Assembly (NCBI RefSeq): GCF_025961225.1
Contig: NZ_JAOQNG010000004.1
Span: 527,001-591,000, forward strand
Origin: Azospirillum canadense
GTDB taxonomy: Bacteria; Pseudomonadota; Alphaproteobacteria; Azospirillales; Azospirillaceae
Reading direction: 5' to 3'
DNA: 64,000 bases
Below are positions 33,086 to 42,104 of the stretch, piece by piece; the first letter of the stretch is position 1; every line of letters begins with the position of its first letter. Made by a program: the position numbers and the translations under genes. Under the pieces are notes generated by a model. That model was not told where the DNA came from. It saw only the letters and a list, made by a program, of their open reading frames with translations, and ran no database searches.

Positions 33086-33795
33086 CCGACGCAAAATCCC
33101 CCGGCTACCGGCCGCGGGACTGGAGCCAGCACCCGCCGTACCTGAGCCCGGAGTACAAGTCGACCGTCCTGCGCTCCCCGCGCAAACCGCTGGTTCCGAT
33201 GAAGGCGTCCCTGTCGGAGCTGACCGGGCCGGTCTTCGGGCACGAGAGCCTGGACGCGCTCGACGCCGACCTGACCCGCAACGGCCGCGTCAACGGGGAG
33301 CCGCTGGGCGAGCGCATCATCGTCACCGGCCGCGTGCTGGACGAGGACGGCCGCCCGGTGCCCAACACGCTGCTGGAGGTCTGGCAGGCCAACTCCGTCG
33401 GCCGCTACGTCCACAAATGGGACCAGCACGACGCGCCGCTCGATCCGAACTTCTTCGGGGCCGGCCGCTGCGCGACCGACGAGAACGGGCGTTACCGCTT
33501 CATCAGCATCAAGCCGGGCGCCTACCCCTGGCGCAACCACCACAACGCGTGGCGGCCGGCGCACATCCATTTCTCGCTGTTCGGGCCGTCCTTCGTGACG
33601 CGGCTGGTCACCCAGATGTATTTCCCCGGTGACCCGCTGCTGCCGCTCGACCCCATCTACAACGGGGTGCCGGAGGGGGCTCGGGAACGGCTGGTGTCCC
33701 GCTTCTCCATCGACGTGACCGAGCCGGAATGGGCGCTCGGCTACGAGTTCGACATCGTCCTGCGCGGACGCAACGAGACCCCGACGGAGGGCTGA
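33082..33795 (+). CDS. pcaH: Protocatechuate 3,4-dioxygenase beta subunit
   Basis: The 237-residue intradiol dioxygenase chain has all four Fe(III) ligands by position: Y109 (GRYVHKWD), Y148 (GAYPWRNH), H161 and H163 (RPAHIHF). The beta-specific N-terminal part PPYLSPEYKSTVLRSP is present. It cleaves protocatechuate between its hydroxyls to 3-carboxy-cis,cis-muconate together with PcaG. The gene is followed 3 bases later by pcaG. Confidence 0.95.
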   Translation: MTDAKSPGYRPRDWSQHPPYLSPEYKSTVLRSPRKPLVPMKASLSELTGPVFGHESLDALDADLTRNGRVNGEPLGERIIVTGRVLDEDGRPVPNTLLEVWQANSVGRYVHKWDQHDAPLDPNFFGAGRCATDENGRYRFISIKPGAYPWRNHHNAWRPAHIHFSLFGPSFVTRLVTQMYFPGDPLLPLDPIYNGVPEGARERLVSRFSIDVTEPEWALGYEFDIVLRGRNETPTEG

Positions 33796-33798
33796 GCC

Positions 33799-34383
33799 AT
33801 GCTGAAACAGACCGCGAGCCAGACCGTCGGCCCATACTTCGCCTACGCGCTGACACCGCAATCCTATGGGCGCGTCGGGCTGGGCAGCAGCACCATGGTG
33901 GACCAGGAGACGCGCGGCGAGCGCATCCGCATCGAGGGCCGCGTCTTCGACGGCACCGGCGCGCCGGTGGTCGACGCGGTGATCGAGCTGTGGCAGGCCA
34001 ACGCCGCGGGCCGCTACCGCCACCCCGCCGACACGCGCGACCATGTGGAGATTGACCCGCACTTCACCGGCTTCGGCCGCACGGGAACAGACGGGCAGGG
34101 CCAGTACTGGTTCGACACGGTGAAGCCGGGCGCGCTGGGCGACGGGCAGGCGCCGCACGTCAACGTGACGGTGCTGGCCCGCGGAATGCTCTCCCACGCC
34201 TTCACCCGCCTCTATTTCGACGACGAGGCGGGGGCGAACGCGGAGGACGCGCTGCTGCAGAGCGTGCCGGCGGATCGGCGCGCCACCCTGGTCGCCAAGC
34301 GGGTGGAGACGGGGGGCGGTGTCGCGTACCGCTTCGACATCCACCTCCAGGGCGACGACGAGACCGTGTTCTTCGACGCCTGA
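33799..34383 (+). CDS. pcaG: Protocatechuate 3,4-dioxygenase alpha subunit
   Basis: The 194-residue chain has the alpha-type start KQTASQTVGPYFAYALTP and the shared core VIELWQANAAGRYRHPAD. HVNVTVLARGMLSHAFTRLYF stands where the beta chain carries the Fe ligands, so this subunit is non-catalytic but shapes the active site. It is the last gene of the operon, followed by a perfect hairpin. Confidence 0.95.
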   Translation: MLKQTASQTVGPYFAYALTPQSYGRVGLGSSTMVDQETRGERIRIEGRVFDGTGAPVVDAVIELWQANAAGRYRHPADTRDHVEIDPHFTGFGRTGTDGQGQYWFDTVKPGALGDGQAPHVNVTVLARGMLSHAFTRLYFDDEAGANAEDALLQSVPADRRATLVAKRVETGGGVAYRFDIHLQGDDETVFFDA

Positions 34384-34408
34384 TCCTGTTAGGGTCCCTG
34401 CCCAGCGC

Positions 34409-34437
34409 GCCACGCCGGACCGAACGTCCGGCGTGGC
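34409..34437 (+). terminator. Hairpin after the pca operon
   Basis: A perfect 12-bp stem GCCACGCCGGAC (34409-34420) / GTCCGGCGTGGC (34426-34437) with a 5-base loop lies 25 bases after pcaG. A T-run is lacking, but strength and position suggest transcription of the pca operon ends here. Confidence 0.6.
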
Positions 34438-34477
34438 CGTTCGCATTCGGCCCCACGGATCGCACGTTCGAGTCATC

Positions 34478-35752
34478 ATGCACGGCACGCACATTGTTCG
34501 GCACGGGGATAACCGGGCCGAGCCGACACTCGCCGACGAGCTTCTCATTGATGCGGAGGAGGACGCGGAACCGTCGCCGCCGTCGCGGCACCCGATTCTG
34601 TTGGGTGTCGCGCTGGTGCTGGTGGCGCTGAACCTGCGCCCGGCCCTGTCGAGCGTGGCGCCCATCCTGGCGGAGTTGGTGCGCGACACCGGCCTGTCCG
34701 CGACGATGGCCAGCGCGCTGACCACGCTGCCGGTGCTGTGCCTGGGCGTGTTCGGGCTGCTGGCGCCGGGGCTTGCCCGCCGGCACGGCAGCGAGCGCGT
34801 CGTCCTGCTGACCCTCATCGTCCTGGCGGCGGGGATCGGGTTGCGCGCGGTGCCGGCCTTTCCGGCGCAGGCGCTGGGGGCCGTCGCCGCCGGGGCCGGG
34901 ATCGGCATCATCGGCGCGCTGCTGCCCGGCATCGTGAAGCGGGACTTCCCGAACCATCCCGCGCTGATGACCGGCGTCTACACCATGGGCCTCTGCGCCG
35001 GGGCGGCGCTGGCGGCCGGGGCGACGCTGCCGCTCGCGCGTGCGCTGCACGGGTCCTGGTCGCTGGCGCTCGCCTGCTGGGCATTGCCTGCCCTGGCGGC
35101 GGCGGTGATCTGGGCCGTTCTCGCCCCGTCCCCGGCGGCGCACGCGGCGCGGCGGGCCGCGCGGCTGGCGGGCGGGCTGTGGCGCGACCGGCTGGCTTGG
35201 CAGGTGACCCTGTTCATGGGGCTGCAATCCTCGCTGGCCTACATCGTCTTCGGCTGGCTGGCGGTGATCCTACGCGACCGCGGGGTGGAACCGGTGACCG
35301 CCGGGCTGGTCGTCTCGGCCTCCATCATGGTGCAGGTCGGCTCATCCCTGGTGGCCCCCATCCTGGCGACGCGGTCGCGCGGGCAGAGCCTTGCCGTGGT
35401 GGTCGTGCTGGGCTGCACGCTGGCCGGCCTGCTCGGCTGCCTGTTCGCGCCGCTTTGGTCGCTGTGGGGCTGGTCGGCGCTGCTGGGCATCGGGCAAGGC
35501 GGGTCCTTCGCCATCGCCCTGACCATCATCGTGCTGCGCTCTGGCGACTCGCACATCGCCGCCCAACTGTCGGGCATGGCGCAGAGCGTCGGTTACGCGC
35601 TCGCCTCCCTTGGGCCCCTGGCGGCGGGCCTGCTGCACGACCGCACCGGCGGCTGGGGAGCGACGGGCATCCTGGTCATCGCGATCACGTTGGCCGCCAC
35701 GCTGTTCGGCGTCGCCGCCGGCCGCGATCGGCAGGTGCTGGAGACCGAATAG
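34478..35752 (+). CDS. CynX/NimT-type MFS transporter
   Basis: The 424-residue membrane protein has about 12 hydrophobic segments and the CynX-family start LVLVALNLRPALSSVAPIL. GIGIIGALLPGIVKRDFP is also typical. Members move cyanate, nitroimidazoles or unknown small anions. The ATG at 34478 is chosen because an in-frame GTG at 34433 lies within the hairpin that ends the pca operon. Its substrate is unknown. It is convergent with the GH12-like gene, 4 bases apart. Confidence 0.85.
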   Translation: MHGTHIVRHGDNRAEPTLADELLIDAEEDAEPSPPSRHPILLGVALVLVALNLRPALSSVAPILAELVRDTGLSATMASALTTLPVLCLGVFGLLAPGLARRHGSERVVLLTLIVLAAGIGLRAVPAFPAQALGAVAAGAGIGIIGALLPGIVKRDFPNHPALMTGVYTMGLCAGAALAAGATLPLARALHGSWSLALACWALPALAAAVIWAVLAPSPAAHAARRAARLAGGLWRDRLAWQVTLFMGLQSSLAYIVFGWLAVILRDRGVEPVTAGLVVSASIMVQVGSSLVAPILATRSRGQSLAVVVVLGCTLAGLLGCLFAPLWSLWGWSALLGIGQGGSFAIALTIIVLRSGDSHIAAQLSGMAQSVGYALASLGPLAAGLLHDRTGGWGATGILVIAITLAATLFGVAAGRDRQVLETE

Positions 35753-35756
35753 GCCG

Positions 35757-36692
35757 TTACGAGAGCGTCGGCGGGGCGATAACGCCGCTGTCGGGCTGGG
35801 GGAGCAGTGCGGCGGCAGCCGGTGCCGGCGCTGGTGTCGGTGTCGCGGGCGTGCCGACGGTGCCGGGGGGAATGGTCGGGGGCGGCGGTGCGCCCATGAA
35901 GTTCACGGCTAGGTTCGCGATGTTCAGCGACCCCGCGCCCGCGGTGACCTCCGAGCCCAGTTGGACGCCCAGCAGCCAGTCGTCCCTGGCGACGATTCCC
36001 CGGTCGACCAGCGTCTTCATCAACGCGTCCACGTCGAAGGTGCCGGCCAGCTGGTCCTGGTCGTATTTGACGGCCGTGTATTCCCAGTTCACCGGGTTGG
36101 TGTCGACCCCGCCGCTGAAGACCTTCTTGTTCCACAGGGTGGCCGTCCCGGTCTGGTCCGTAAGCTTCGCCACCTGCTGGCCGGCCGGGGTGAAGTAGCC
36201 GCTGTGGACCCACACCATCACCTCGTCCGTCACGCCGGCCAGCCCCTTGGACGGGTCGTCGCTGATCCACAGGCTGAAGGCCACGTTGTAGAGCCTGGGG
36301 TCGCCCGTGATGCCGAAGTTGTAGCCAATGTCCAGGTTCTGCACGTCGCCGATGCGCGCCGGCAGGTTGACCGTGGTGGAGGGGGCGTTGCCCCAGGGGC
36401 TTGCGCCGTAGGTCAGCTCCGGATAGGCCCGCACGGGGTAGTTGTCGTAGGTCAGCGCGCGCCGGCTGTCGTAGGGCCAGCTCCAGGAGATGGCCGTCCC
36501 GCTGGGAAACGCGGTGCCCGGGGTAGCGGTGCCTGCGGTGGCGGCGCCCTGGGTGGTGGCGTTGGCGTCCGGGACGGTGATCGTCTGGGTGAAATCACGG
36601 CCGTTCTGGTAGCGTCCCGGATTCCAGACGTTGGCGTTCACGGCCCAGCCGTTGGCGGCGAAACTGTCGTAGTTTCCGGACAAGGTCGGCAT
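35757..36692 (-). CDS. GH12-like glycoside hydrolase without signal peptide
   Basis: The 311-residue protein shows the jelly-roll pattern of family 12 endoglucanases: AYPELTYGASPWG, YNVAFSLWI, DEVMVWVHSGYFTPAG and LLGVQLGSEVTAGAGSLNI. E157 and E248 fall where the nucleophile and acid/base of GH12 lie. Substrates of the family are cellulose or xyloglucan. There is no N-terminal signal peptide; a Pro/Ala/Thr-rich tail (about residues 268-311) ends IAPPTLS, so type I or other non-Sec export is possible. GAGGGATCCC precedes the ATG. The assignment rests on motifs only. Confidence 0.68.
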   Translation of the reverse strand: MPTLSGNYDSFAANGWAVNANVWNPGRYQNGRDFTQTITVPDANATTQGAATAGTATPGTAFPSGTAISWSWPYDSRRALTYDNYPVRAYPELTYGASPWGNAPSTTVNLPARIGDVQNLDIGYNFGITGDPRLYNVAFSLWISDDPSKGLAGVTDEVMVWVHSGYFTPAGQQVAKLTDQTGTATLWNKKVFSGGVDTNPVNWEYTAVKYDQDQLAGTFDVDALMKTLVDRGIVARDDWLLGVQLGSEVTAGAGSLNIANLAVNFMGAPPPPTIPPGTVGTPATPTPAPAPAAAALLPQPDSGVIAPPTLS

Positions 36693-36779
36693 GGGATCCC
36701 TCGATGGCTCTTCCTCCGCGCCACTCCAAGCGCGCGGGTTTTCTTCAACATCGGGGACGGCGGATGATCGCGGCGGCGG

Positions 36780-38372
36780 TCAGCTCCCCGGCGCGGGGCG
36801 GAGCAGCGCGATCAGCAGCAGGCCCCCGATGATGAACCAGCCGATCACGACGAAGCCGTCGATGTAGGCCAGGACGTAGGACTGCGAGCGCACGGTGGCG
36901 GCCAGCAGCGCCGCCGCGCGGTCCGCAGCCTCGCCATGACCGACGGAGCGGGCGACCACCCGCGCGGCGGTGCCGGCCAGTCGCTGCACGGTGGCGGGAT
37001 CGCCGGACTCGATGTTCATGCCCAGCGTGAAGGAGTGGAACTGCTCCCGCACCCGCACGAAGGTCTGGATGAAGGCCGCCCCCAGCTCGCCCCCCAGCAG
37101 GCGGGAGGTCTGCAGCAGCGCACCCAACGTCAGGATGTGCGTCTGGTTCAGGTTCTTCACGTTGAAGAAGACCAACGACGTCAAGGCGAAGGACTGGCCG
37201 AAGGCCTGGAGCATCTGCGAGGGCAGGAAGGTCTCGCTGACCCACTCCGCGGTCAGGTGCGAGGCAAGGAAGCAGGCCATTCCCACGGCGGCGAAGCCCA
37301 CGGCCATGACCACGCGCGGGTCGGCGTAGCGCAGCAGCGTGCCGACGACCGGCGCCAGCAGGAACTGCGGCAGCGCGATCAGCAGAAGCGTGTCGCCGAC
37401 CTCCAGCCCGCGGAAATTGTGCACGGTAATCAGGTATTGCGGGATGATGTAGGCGGTGGACAGCATGACCAGCCGGACCATGACCAGCAGCAGACACAGC
37501 AGAAGGATGTTGCCCTGGACCAGGGCGCGGAAGTTGATCCAGGGGTTGTCGCAGGTCATCTCCTGCACGACGAAGGCGGCGACCAGCAGCAGGCCTGCCA
37601 GCAGCAGGCCGTTGATCAGGCCGGAGTTCAGCCAGTCCAGTCGGTTTCCCTGGTCGAGTGCGGCGTAGACCAGTGCGAATCCGATGCTGGCGTAGGCGAT
37701 GCCCCACCAGTCCCCGCTTTTCAGCAGGTCGGTCCGCGTGCGCTCCGCCGGCATGCCGAACCAGACGCAGATCCACATCAGCGGGGCGAGCAGGGCAGTG
37801 TCCCAGAAGATCCAGTGCCAGTTTAGATTCTCCGACACCCAGCCTTCGATGGAGGCGGAGACGTTCAGCGACAGCTCCACGTTCATGGCGTAGATGGCGA
37901 GGCCGTAGACGAGGAACTGCGGCGGCAGATTGCGGACGATGAAGCCGATGGTCAGCGGGATGAAGGTGCCCGACGACAGGCCGGCCAGCACTTGGCAAAC
38001 CAGCACGCCCGGCAACGAGCCGGTCAGCGGCAGCGCCAGAACGGCGAGCCCGTAGGTGGCGGAGGAGACCAGAAGCACCCGCCGCGGCCCGAAGACCACG
38101 CCCAGGAAGGCGGCGCCCGGCGCCACCAGCATCTGCGCCACCGTGTAGGATGTCGTGATCCACGCCCCCTCGTCGTAGCCGGCGCCGATGGCGCCGCGGA
38201 TGTCGGACAGCCCGAAGGCGGTGATCCGCGAGGTCAGGGTCGAGATGATGGCGCCCAGCAGCACCGCCAGGATGCCGATGTAGGGGTGGGTGGTGATCGC
38301 CGGTCCCAGCGGCAACCGAAAGCGGGGGCGGGGAACCGCCGGCAGAGCCCCATCGGCGATCTGGTCGGTCAC
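36780..38372 (-). CDS. emrB: DHA2/EmrB-type MFS multidrug transporter
   Basis: The 530-residue protein has about 14 hydrophobic segments, as in the DHA2 drug:proton antiporters. The segment YTVAQMLVAPGAAFLG follows the first helices and FGPRRVLLVSSATYG is the loop 2-3 motif. It should form a tripartite efflux system with the membrane-fusion protein encoded just upstream; the GTG start overlaps that stop by 4 bases. An outer-membrane channel gene is not adjacent. The substrate is unknown. Confidence 0.88.
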   Translation of the reverse strand: MTDQIADGALPAVPRPRFRLPLGPAITTHPYIGILAVLLGAIISTLTSRITAFGLSDIRGAIGAGYDEGAWITTSYTVAQMLVAPGAAFLGVVFGPRRVLLVSSATYGLAVLALPLTGSLPGVLVCQVLAGLSSGTFIPLTIGFIVRNLPPQFLVYGLAIYAMNVELSLNVSASIEGWVSENLNWHWIFWDTALLAPLMWICVWFGMPAERTRTDLLKSGDWWGIAYASIGFALVYAALDQGNRLDWLNSGLINGLLLAGLLLVAAFVVQEMTCDNPWINFRALVQGNILLLCLLLVMVRLVMLSTAYIIPQYLITVHNFRGLEVGDTLLLIALPQFLLAPVVGTLLRYADPRVVMAVGFAAVGMACFLASHLTAEWVSETFLPSQMLQAFGQSFALTSLVFFNVKNLNQTHILTLGALLQTSRLLGGELGAAFIQTFVRVREQFHSFTLGMNIESGDPATVQRLAGTAARVVARSVGHGEAADRAAALLAATVRSQSYVLAYIDGFVVIGWFIIGGLLLIALLRPAPGS

Positions 38373-39565
38373 GACCCGCCCTCGCTGGCGGAGGCGAGAT
38401 GGCGGGACCCGGCGTTGCTGGTGTCGATGGTCACCACCACCGACATGCCGGGGCGCAGCAGGTCCTCCAGCGGGTTCGGCTCGTCCAGCACGATCTTTAC
38501 GGGGATGCGCTGCACGATCTTGGTGAAGTTGCCGGTCGCGTTCTCCGGCGGCAGCAGGGCGAACTGGCTGCCGCTGGCCGGTGAATAGGCCTCCACATGG
38601 CCGTGCAGGTCCGCGTCCGGATAGGCGTCGACCCGGACGCTGGCCGGCTGGCCGATGCGGATCCGGGTCATCTGGGTTTCCTTGTAGTTCGCGACGACCC
38701 AGACCCGGGGCAGGGGCACCAGCGTGATGATCTGGCTGCCCGGACCCACATACTGGCCGGGCCGCACCTGCCGCTGCCCGACCATGCCGTCCGCCGGGGC
38801 GGTGATCCGGGTGTAGCCCAGGCTGATGCGGGCGAGCGCCAGTTCGGCGTCGCGTTGCTCGCGCGTGGCCTGGGCCTGCTGCGCCTGGGCGTCGAGTCCC
38901 TGAAGGATCGCGGTCTGCTGGTCGATCTGCGCGCGCCCGGCCTCCAGCGCCGCAGCGGCGCGCTGGGCCGCCGCCTGGGCCTGCTGGAGCGCCTGCTGGG
39001 TGCCGGCGAGCCCGCGTTCGGCCAGCTCGGTCTGGCGGTCCTCCTCGTGGCGGGTGCGCCAGGCGTCGGCCTCCAGCCCCTTCACGTTGGCCTTGGCCTG
39101 CTCAATGAGGGTCCGCTGCGTGATCTTCTGGGCGTCGAGCGCCTGGATGGCGGCGATGGCGGCGTTCAGCGCGGCCTCCGCCTGGGCGACCTTGGCGCGG
39201 TAGTCGGCGTCCACGATCTCGGCCAGCAGGTCGCCGGTCTTCACCCGCTGGAAGTCGGCGACCGGAACCGAGCGGACCACGCCCGACACCTGGGCCGCAA
39301 TGGGCGTGGTGTCGGATTGCAGGTAGGCGTCGTTGGTCGTCTGCCGGATGCTGGAACCGACCCAGAGATCCCAGCGCGTAAAGAAGGCGACGACCAGGAC
39401 CAGCGCCAGCCCGAAGACGGCCGCCCGCACGATCCACGGACTCCAGGCCACCGGCTGTCCGCTGGCGCCCGGTGTCGCGGCAGGCGGGGGCGGCGGGTCG
39501 GGGCTTTGCTTGGTGGCTGCGGGCACAGGGGTTGCGTCTTGGGCGTCGGAGTCGGTCTGGGTCAT
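38369..39565 (-). CDS. emrA: EmrA/HlyD-type membrane fusion protein
   Basis: The 398-residue protein has one N-terminal membrane helix (VRAAVFGLALVLVVAFFTRW), a split lipoyl domain (IAAQVSGVVRSVPV and APADGMVGQRQVRPGQYV) and a long coiled-coil hairpin rich in Ala and Gln. This is the EmrA organisation. The N-terminal cytoplasmic tail is Pro-rich. The ATG at 39565 is chosen over a TTG 36 bases upstream, which lacks a better site. It is divergent from the ABC importer operon. Confidence 0.88.
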   Translation of the reverse strand: MTQTDSDAQDATPVPAATKQSPDPPPPPAATPGASGQPVAWSPWIVRAAVFGLALVLVVAFFTRWDLWVGSSIRQTTNDAYLQSDTTPIAAQVSGVVRSVPVADFQRVKTGDLLAEIVDADYRAKVAQAEAALNAAIAAIQALDAQKITQRTLIEQAKANVKGLEADAWRTRHEEDRQTELAERGLAGTQQALQQAQAAAQRAAAALEAGRAQIDQQTAILQGLDAQAQQAQATREQRDAELALARISLGYTRITAPADGMVGQRQVRPGQYVGPGSQIITLVPLPRVWVVANYKETQMTRIRIGQPASVRVDAYPDADLHGHVEAYSPASGSQFALLPPENATGNFTKIVQRIPVKIVLDEPNPLEDLLRPGMSVVVTIDTSNAGSRHLASASEGGS

Positions 39566-39680
39566 GACGCTGAGTGTTGGGGCTGCCGTCGGCGAAGACA
39601 ACGTTTCGGCCGACGATTCATCTCCCCGGGGCCGGGGTGACCCGATGGTTAGCGCCGAAATGGTAAAGTCATCGAATAGT

Positions 39681-39710
39681 TTGACAATCGATCAAAGCCG
39701 TCGCTAGGCT
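39681..39710 (+). promoter_or_regulatory. Promoter and candidate operator of the polyamine-type ABC operon
   Basis: TTGACA (39681-39686) and TAGGCT (39705-39710) are 18 bases apart. The -35 box lies within an imperfect palindrome TTTGACAATCGATCAAA, a possible repressor site. The cognate regulator is not evident nearby. Confidence 0.4.
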
Positions 39711-39746
39711 TCCCCAAAAGCATAACCGAGGATGGGAGGAGGGATC

Positions 39747-40946
39747 ATGGGACGCAACAGCGGCCGGCGTTCGGTGCTGGCGGGGTTCGCGGCGACCGGC
39801 CTGTTCGTAACGGGCATTTGCGCCGGTGTGCCGGCACAGGCGGAGCTTCCGGCCTTCCCGAAGGAGCCGGTGACGATCAACGTCATCGACGTCGCGGGCA
39901 ACCTGGCGCTGACCCAGAAGGCCATCGAGAATTATCGGAAGGCCAACCCCACCCGCGTCTCGCGCTTCACCTTCACCAAGGCCCCGGCGCCGGAACTCGC
40001 GGGCAAGATCAAGGCGCAGCAGAACGCCGGCCGCGTGGACATCGACCTGGTGCTGACCGGCACCGACGGCCTCGCCGCCGGCATCGAGCAGGGGCTGTGG
40101 ACCCCGCTCCTGCCCAACTACGCCGAGAAGTTCCCGAACCTGGAGGCGAACTACCTGCCCGCCGCGGGGAAGATGCAGGGGCTGGCCGGCAACCAGGGGA
40201 TCGTGGTCACCTATTACCCCTCCGGCCCGCTGCTGGAATACGCGCCGGAGCGGGTGAAGACCCCGCCGAAGACCCCGGACGAGCTGCTGGCCTGGTGCAA
40301 GGCCAATCCCGGCAAGTTCATGTACGCCCGCCCGGCCAACTCCGGCCCCGGCCGCACCTTCCTGATGGGGCTGCCCTACCTGTTGGGCGACAAGGATCCG
40401 AAGGACCCGGTCAACGGCTGGGAGAAGACCTGGGCCTACCTGAAGGACCTCAACTCCTGCATCGAATATTACCCGTCGGGCACGACGGCGACGATGAAGG
40501 AGCTGGGCGAGGGATCCCGCGACATGGTGGCCACGACCACGGGCTGGGACATCAACCCGCGCGTGCTCGGCACCGTGCCGAAGGAGGCCAAGGTGGCGGC
40601 CCTGAACGGCTTCCACTGGGTGGCCGACGCCCACTACATGGTCGTGCCGAAGGGCCTGCCGCCGGAGAAGCTGGCCGTCGTCCTCGACCTCATGGCCTTC
40701 ATGTTGAAGCCGGAGCAGCAGGCCTACGCCTACGACGAGGGCTACTTCTACCCCGGCCCGGCCGTGAAGGACGTGACGCTGGCGATGGCCCCGGCCGAGA
40801 GCCAGGAAGCGATCAAGGAGTTCGGCCGGCCCGAATACGACAAGCTGATCGCCGACAACCCCATCGAGCTGCCGCTCGACGCCAAGGGCCTGGTCGACGC
40901 CTTCCGCCTGTGGGACGAGCGGATCGGGGCGGCGAAGACGAAGTGA
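39747..40946 (+). CDS. Family 1 extracellular solute-binding protein (polyamine/Fe3+ type)
   Basis: The 399-residue periplasmic protein has a twin-arginine-like start (SGRRSVLAGFAATGLFVTG) and a signal cleaved near PAQA. The fold is of the PotD/AfuA/ThiB type (VTINVIDVAGNLALTQKAIENY). GGGAGGAGGG just before the ATG at 39747 fixes the start over an ATG 15 bases upstream. It leads an operon with one ATPase and two permeases. The substrate is undetermined; no polyamine signature is certain. Confidence 0.85.
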   Translation: MGRNSGRRSVLAGFAATGLFVTGICAGVPAQAELPAFPKEPVTINVIDVAGNLALTQKAIENYRKANPTRVSRFTFTKAPAPELAGKIKAQQNAGRVDIDLVLTGTDGLAAGIEQGLWTPLLPNYAEKFPNLEANYLPAAGKMQGLAGNQGIVVTYYPSGPLLEYAPERVKTPPKTPDELLAWCKANPGKFMYARPANSGPGRTFLMGLPYLLGDKDPKDPVNGWEKTWAYLKDLNSCIEYYPSGTTATMKELGEGSRDMVATTTGWDINPRVLGTVPKEAKVAALNGFHWVADAHYMVVPKGLPPEKLAVVLDLMAFMLKPEQQAYAYDEGYFYPGPAVKDVTLAMAPAESQEAIKEFGRPEYDKLIADNPIELPLDAKGLVDAFRLWDERIGAAKTK

Positions 40947-40997
40947 TGGGGTGGGGGCACCGCGAATTGGAACGATCCAACAACAAGGACACCGCCC

Positions 40998-42104
40998 ATG
41001 CCACGCGCCGAGGGCGCTCGACAGCACGGTGAGTTCGGGGAGATCCGGCTGGACCGGGTCAGCCGCGGCTTCGATGGAGTGATGGCGCTGCAGGACCTGG
41101 ACCTGACGATCCGGCGGGGCGAGTTCATCGCCTTCCTGGGTCCGTCGGGCTGCGGCAAGTCGACGGCGCTGAACTGCGTCGCCGGGCTGCTGTCTCTGAC
41201 CGGGGGCAGCATCTGGGTGGACGACCGCCGCATCGACGAGTTGCCGCCGGAGCGGCGCGGCTTCGGCATGGTCTTCCAGAACTACGCCCTGTTCCCGCAC
41301 ATGACCGTGCGCAAGAACATCGGCTTCGGGCTCGCCATGCGCGGCGTGCCGAAGGCGGAAGCGGAGGCGCGCATCGACGCGGCGATCCGGCTGGTCCAGC
41401 TGGAGGCGCACGGGACCAAGTTGCCCGGGCAGCTGTCCGGCGGCCAGCAGCAGCGCGTCGCCATCGCGCGGGCCATCGTCGTGCAGCCGCCGCTGGTCCT
41501 GATGGACGAGCCGCTGTCGAACCTGGACGCCCGGCTTCGGCTGGAGATGCGGCACGAGATCCGCCGCATCCACCAGGAGCTTGGCCGTTCCACCGTCTAC
41601 GTCACCCACGACCAGGACGAGGCGCTGTCGCTGGCCGACCGCATCGTCGTCCTGCGCGAGGGGCGGGTGCGCCAGATCGGCACGCCGGAGGAGCTGTACG
41701 CCCGCCCGGCGACGCTGGACGTCGCGCGCTTCATGGGCTACCGCAACGTGTTCGAAGGCGAGCTTGACCACTGGCAGGATGGCGGCCAAGGGGAGCGCGT
41801 GGCCGTGCGCCGGCACGATCTGCGCGTCGTCGGAATGCCCCGAGAAGCGCTGGGCAGCGGACGCCGCGCCGCGGTCGCCATCCGTCCGGAAGACGTGCTG
41901 CCCGGTCCGGAGGGTGAGGACGCCATTTCCGGCGTCGTGGAAAGCGTGGAGTTCATCGGGCGCGAATACGCGGCCACGGCGCTGACCCCCACCGGCCTGA
42001 TGCTGCATTTCCGCTCGCACCAACGGCTCCATCTCGACGAGCCGGTGCATCTGCGCGCGGCACCGGAACGTGTGCTGGTCTTCGCTGCGGAGGAGGGCGC
42101 ATGA
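40998..42104 (+). CDS. PotA/FbpC-type ABC transporter ATPase
   Basis: The 368-residue protein has Walker A GPSGCGKST, signature QLSGGQQQRVAIARAI, Walker B LVLMDEPLSNLD and a C-terminal TOBE regulatory domain (about 270-368, ending VLVFAAEEGA). FGMVFQNYALFPHMTV is characteristic of the CUT1/polyamine/iron group. It overlaps the first permease by 4 bases. Confidence 0.92.
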   Translation: MPRAEGARQHGEFGEIRLDRVSRGFDGVMALQDLDLTIRRGEFIAFLGPSGCGKSTALNCVAGLLSLTGGSIWVDDRRIDELPPERRGFGMVFQNYALFPHMTVRKNIGFGLAMRGVPKAEAEARIDAAIRLVQLEAHGTKLPGQLSGGQQQRVAIARAIVVQPPLVLMDEPLSNLDARLRLEMRHEIRRIHQELGRSTVYVTHDQDEALSLADRIVVLREGRVRQIGTPEELYARPATLDVARFMGYRNVFEGELDHWQDGGQGERVAVRRHDLRVVGMPREALGSGRRAAVAIRPEDVLPGPEGEDAISGVVESVEFIGREYAATALTPTGLMLHFRSHQRLHLDEPVHLRAAPERVLVFAAEEGA

